Below, one piece after another: positions 62,500 to 64,000 of a DNA stretch of 64,000 bases (position 1 is its first letter; every line of letters begins with the position of its first letter). Origin of the DNA: Magnetovibrio sp. (GTDB taxonomy: Bacteria; Pseudomonadota; Alphaproteobacteria; Rhodospirillales; Magnetovibrionaceae); NCBI GenBank assembly GCA_028281525.1, contig JANQJR010000017.1, positions 1 through 64,000 of the forward strand, in the 5' to 3' direction. The notes under the pieces are model-generated. The model did not search any database and had not been told where the DNA came from. It worked only from the letters and a program-made list of their open reading frames with translations. The translations under genes and the position numbers were made by a program.

Positions 62500-64000
62500 C
62501 TAAGCCTTGCCGGTGAGCGCCGCGCTGTCGAGGCCCAAGGCATCCAAAGCGTTTGCGGCGATGTGCTTGGCGGTGAGGCCCGCTTGCTGCAGTTGGGCGG
62601 ACTGGCTGTCGTGCTCGATGAATTCATCCGGTAAGTTCAACGTGCGCACCTTCAAGCCCCCATCGAGCAGGCCTTCGCGGCTCAGGAATTGCAGCACCGC
62701 CGCACCGAAGCCGCCCTGACTGCCCTCCTCGACTGAAATCAACACCTCATGGTCGGCAGCGAGCTTGGCGACCATGGCTTCGTCGAGCGGTTTCAAGAAC
62801 CGCGCGTCCGCCACCGTGGTGCTGAGCCCCCGCGCCGCCAACAGTTCGGCCGCCTCTTGGATCGCACCCAGTCGCGTACCGATGGAGAGCAACGCCACAG
62901 CACTCCCTTCCTGCAAAATACGGCCACGGCCAATGTCCAGAACTTCGCCCGCTTCCGGCAATTCCACGCCGACGCCTTCGCCGCGCGGATAGCGCACCAC
63001 CGAAGGCCCATCATCGATGGTGGCGGCGGTGGCGGTCATGTGCTTGAGTTCCGCTTCGTCCGCGGGGGCCATGACCACCAGGTTCGGCACGCAGTTCAGA
63101 TACGCCAGATCGAACGCGCCGTGATGCGTCGCCCCGTCCGCGCCGACCAGGCCCGCGCGGTCCAGCGCAAATCGCACCGGCAAGTTCTGCAACGCCACGT
63201 CATGGATCAGTTGGTCGTAGGCGCGCTGCATGAAGGTGGAATAGATGGCGCAGAACGGCTTATAGCCTTCCGCCGCGAGACCCGCAGCGAAGGTCACCGC
63301 ATGCTGTTCGGCGATGCCGACGTCGAAGGCGCGCTCGGGATAAGCGTCCACGAAGGCATCCAATCCGGTGCCCGTGGGCATGGCGGCGGTGATGGCGCAA
63401 ATTTTTTCATCCTGCCCGCCGAGGCGCACCAGCTCTTCGGAAAAGACCTTGGTGTAGCTGGGTGCATTGGACTGCGCCTTGACCAGTTTGCCGGTCACCA
63501 GGTCGAAACGGCCCACGCCGTGGTACTTGTCGCGCGCCTCCTCGGCAGGCGTATAGCCGTGGCCCTTTTCGGTTTTGATGTGCAACAGCACCGGCCCCTG
63601 GCCTTCGTCGTCACGGATGTTTTTCAACACCGGCAGCAGATGCTCCAGATTGTGCCCGTCCAGGGGACCGACGTAATAAATGCCCATCTCCTCGAACATG
63701 GTGCCACCGGTGACCAGCGTGCGGGCGTATTCTTCGGCGCGCCGCGCGGTGTCTTCCAACATCTTCGGCAGCTTCTTGGTCAACTGCTTGGCGAAATCGC
63801 GCGCGGACCGGTAGGTCTTCGACGTGGCAAGGCGCGACAGGTATGCGCTCATGGCGCCCACCGGCGCGGCAATGGACATGTCGTTGTCGTTCAGAATGAT
63901 GATCATGCGCGAATGTTGAGAACCTGCGTGGTTCATCGCTTCGAACACCATGCCCGCGCTCATCGCGCCGTCGCCGATCACCGCAATCACGTTGTTGGCG
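62500..64000 (-). CDS. dxs: 1-deoxy-D-xylulose-5-phosphate synthase (5' end outside window)
   Basis: The visible part covers about 500 codons and is open to the window edge. It begins within the ThDP-binding part of domain I ([23 protein letters not shown]) and includes the catalytic Glu region [16 protein letters not shown], plus [21 protein letters not shown]. Domains II and III are complete, ending [12 protein letters not shown] condenses pyruvate and glyceraldehyde 3-phosphate, the first step of the MEP isoprenoid pathway. About 140 N-terminal residues should lie to the right. 12 bases before tlyA. Confidence 0.95.
   Translation of the reverse strand, partial: ANNVIAVIGDGAMSAGMVFEAMNHAGSQHSRMIIILNDNDMSIAAPVGAMSAYLSRLATSKTYRSARDFAKQLTKKLPKMLEDTARRAEEYARTLVTGGTMFEEMGIYYVGPLDGHNLEHLLPVLKNIRDDEGQGPVLLHIKTEKGHGYTPAEEARDKYHGVGRFDLVTGKLVKAQSNAPSYTKVFSEELVRLGGQDEKICAITAAMPTGTGLDAFVDAYPERAFDVGIAEQHAVTFAAGLAAEGYKPFCAIYSTFMQRAYDQLIHDVALQNLPVRFALDRAGLVGADGATHHGAFDLAYLNCVPNLVVMAPADEAELKHMTATAATIDDGPSVVRYPRGEGVGVELPEAGEVLDIGRGRILQEGSAVALLSIGTRLGAIQEAAELLAARGLSTTVADARFLKPLDEAMVAKLAADHEVLISVEEGSQGGFGAAVLQFLSREGLLDGGLKVRTLNLPDEFIEHDSQSAQLQQAGLTAKHIAANALDALGLDSAALTGKA

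Noticed and set aside
1-64000. Magnetosome island, prophage, insertion sequences, tRNA or rRNA genes
   Set aside because: I looked for magnetosome, integrase, transposase and phage genes and for tRNA-like cloverleaf sequences with CCA ends and saw none. A tRNAscan and Infernal run would be decisive for small RNAs.

Overview
The window is a GC-rich chromosomal segment of a Gram-negative alphaproteobacterium. It has an outer-membrane porin, lipoproteins, an MlaC-like protein, heme A synthase, the alphaproteobacterial dxs-tlyA pair and several chemoreceptors. Gene content points to a motile, respiring sulfur oxidiser. A voltage-gated sodium channel close to the Magnetococcus NavMs type, plus the dsr genes, would fit a marine Rhodospirillales-like or magnetotactic lineage. 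No magnetosome gene is present, so this placement is inference. I saw no rRNA, tRNA, CRISPR array, insertion sequence or prophage.

Layout. 1-10.7 kb: a large FecR-domain surface protein running off the left edge, a periplasmic C-terminal processing protease with a DHH phosphoesterase, a nitrate/nitrite-type chemoreceptor, heme A synthase, and a TauD-type dioxygenase with a small partner. 10.9-26.8 kb: a reverse dissimilatory sulfite reductase locus, dsrABEFHC-MKLJOP, then a TrpD2-like gene, dsrN, cobA/sumT and cbiX. 26.8-38.6 kb: an EamA exporter, an orphan kinase, a 1375-residue protein built from about 45 repeats of 25 residues, a CheB-CheR-PAS-kinase fusion with a MASE1 membrane protein, and an SDR. 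38.7-49.5 kb: SRAP, MlaC-like, UspA, a kinase/ATPase fusion, an MFS carrier, an RND efflux pair and two DUF2892 genes. 49.5-64 kb: porin, CDF transporter, pdxH, a glycine-zipper lipoprotein, DnaJ, a split Aer-like receptor, a BrkB/YihY protein, fabI, aroC, the sodium channel, a rhodanese, tlyA and a partial dxs.

How the dsr genes fit together. DsrEFH passes persulfide sulfur to DsrC. DsrAB oxidises it at a siroheme-type centre, and DsrL links DsrAB to NAD(P)H. The DsrMKJOP membrane complex connects the DsrC thiol/disulfide pair to the quinone pool and periplasm. SUMT, CbiX and DsrN supply the amidated siroheme. The locus has a probable promoter and an unusually structured leader with three 36-bp tandem repeats and two inverted repeats. 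GC-rich stem-loops lie in most of its intercistronic gaps, and a perfect 12-bp inverted repeat precedes the TrpD2-like/dsrN/cobA/cbiX half.

The most unusual items are the 25-residue-repeat giant protein, the dsrA leader repeats, the palindrome before the TrpD2-like gene within the dsr locus, the LADFE-repeat FecR protein, and the NavMs-like channel.
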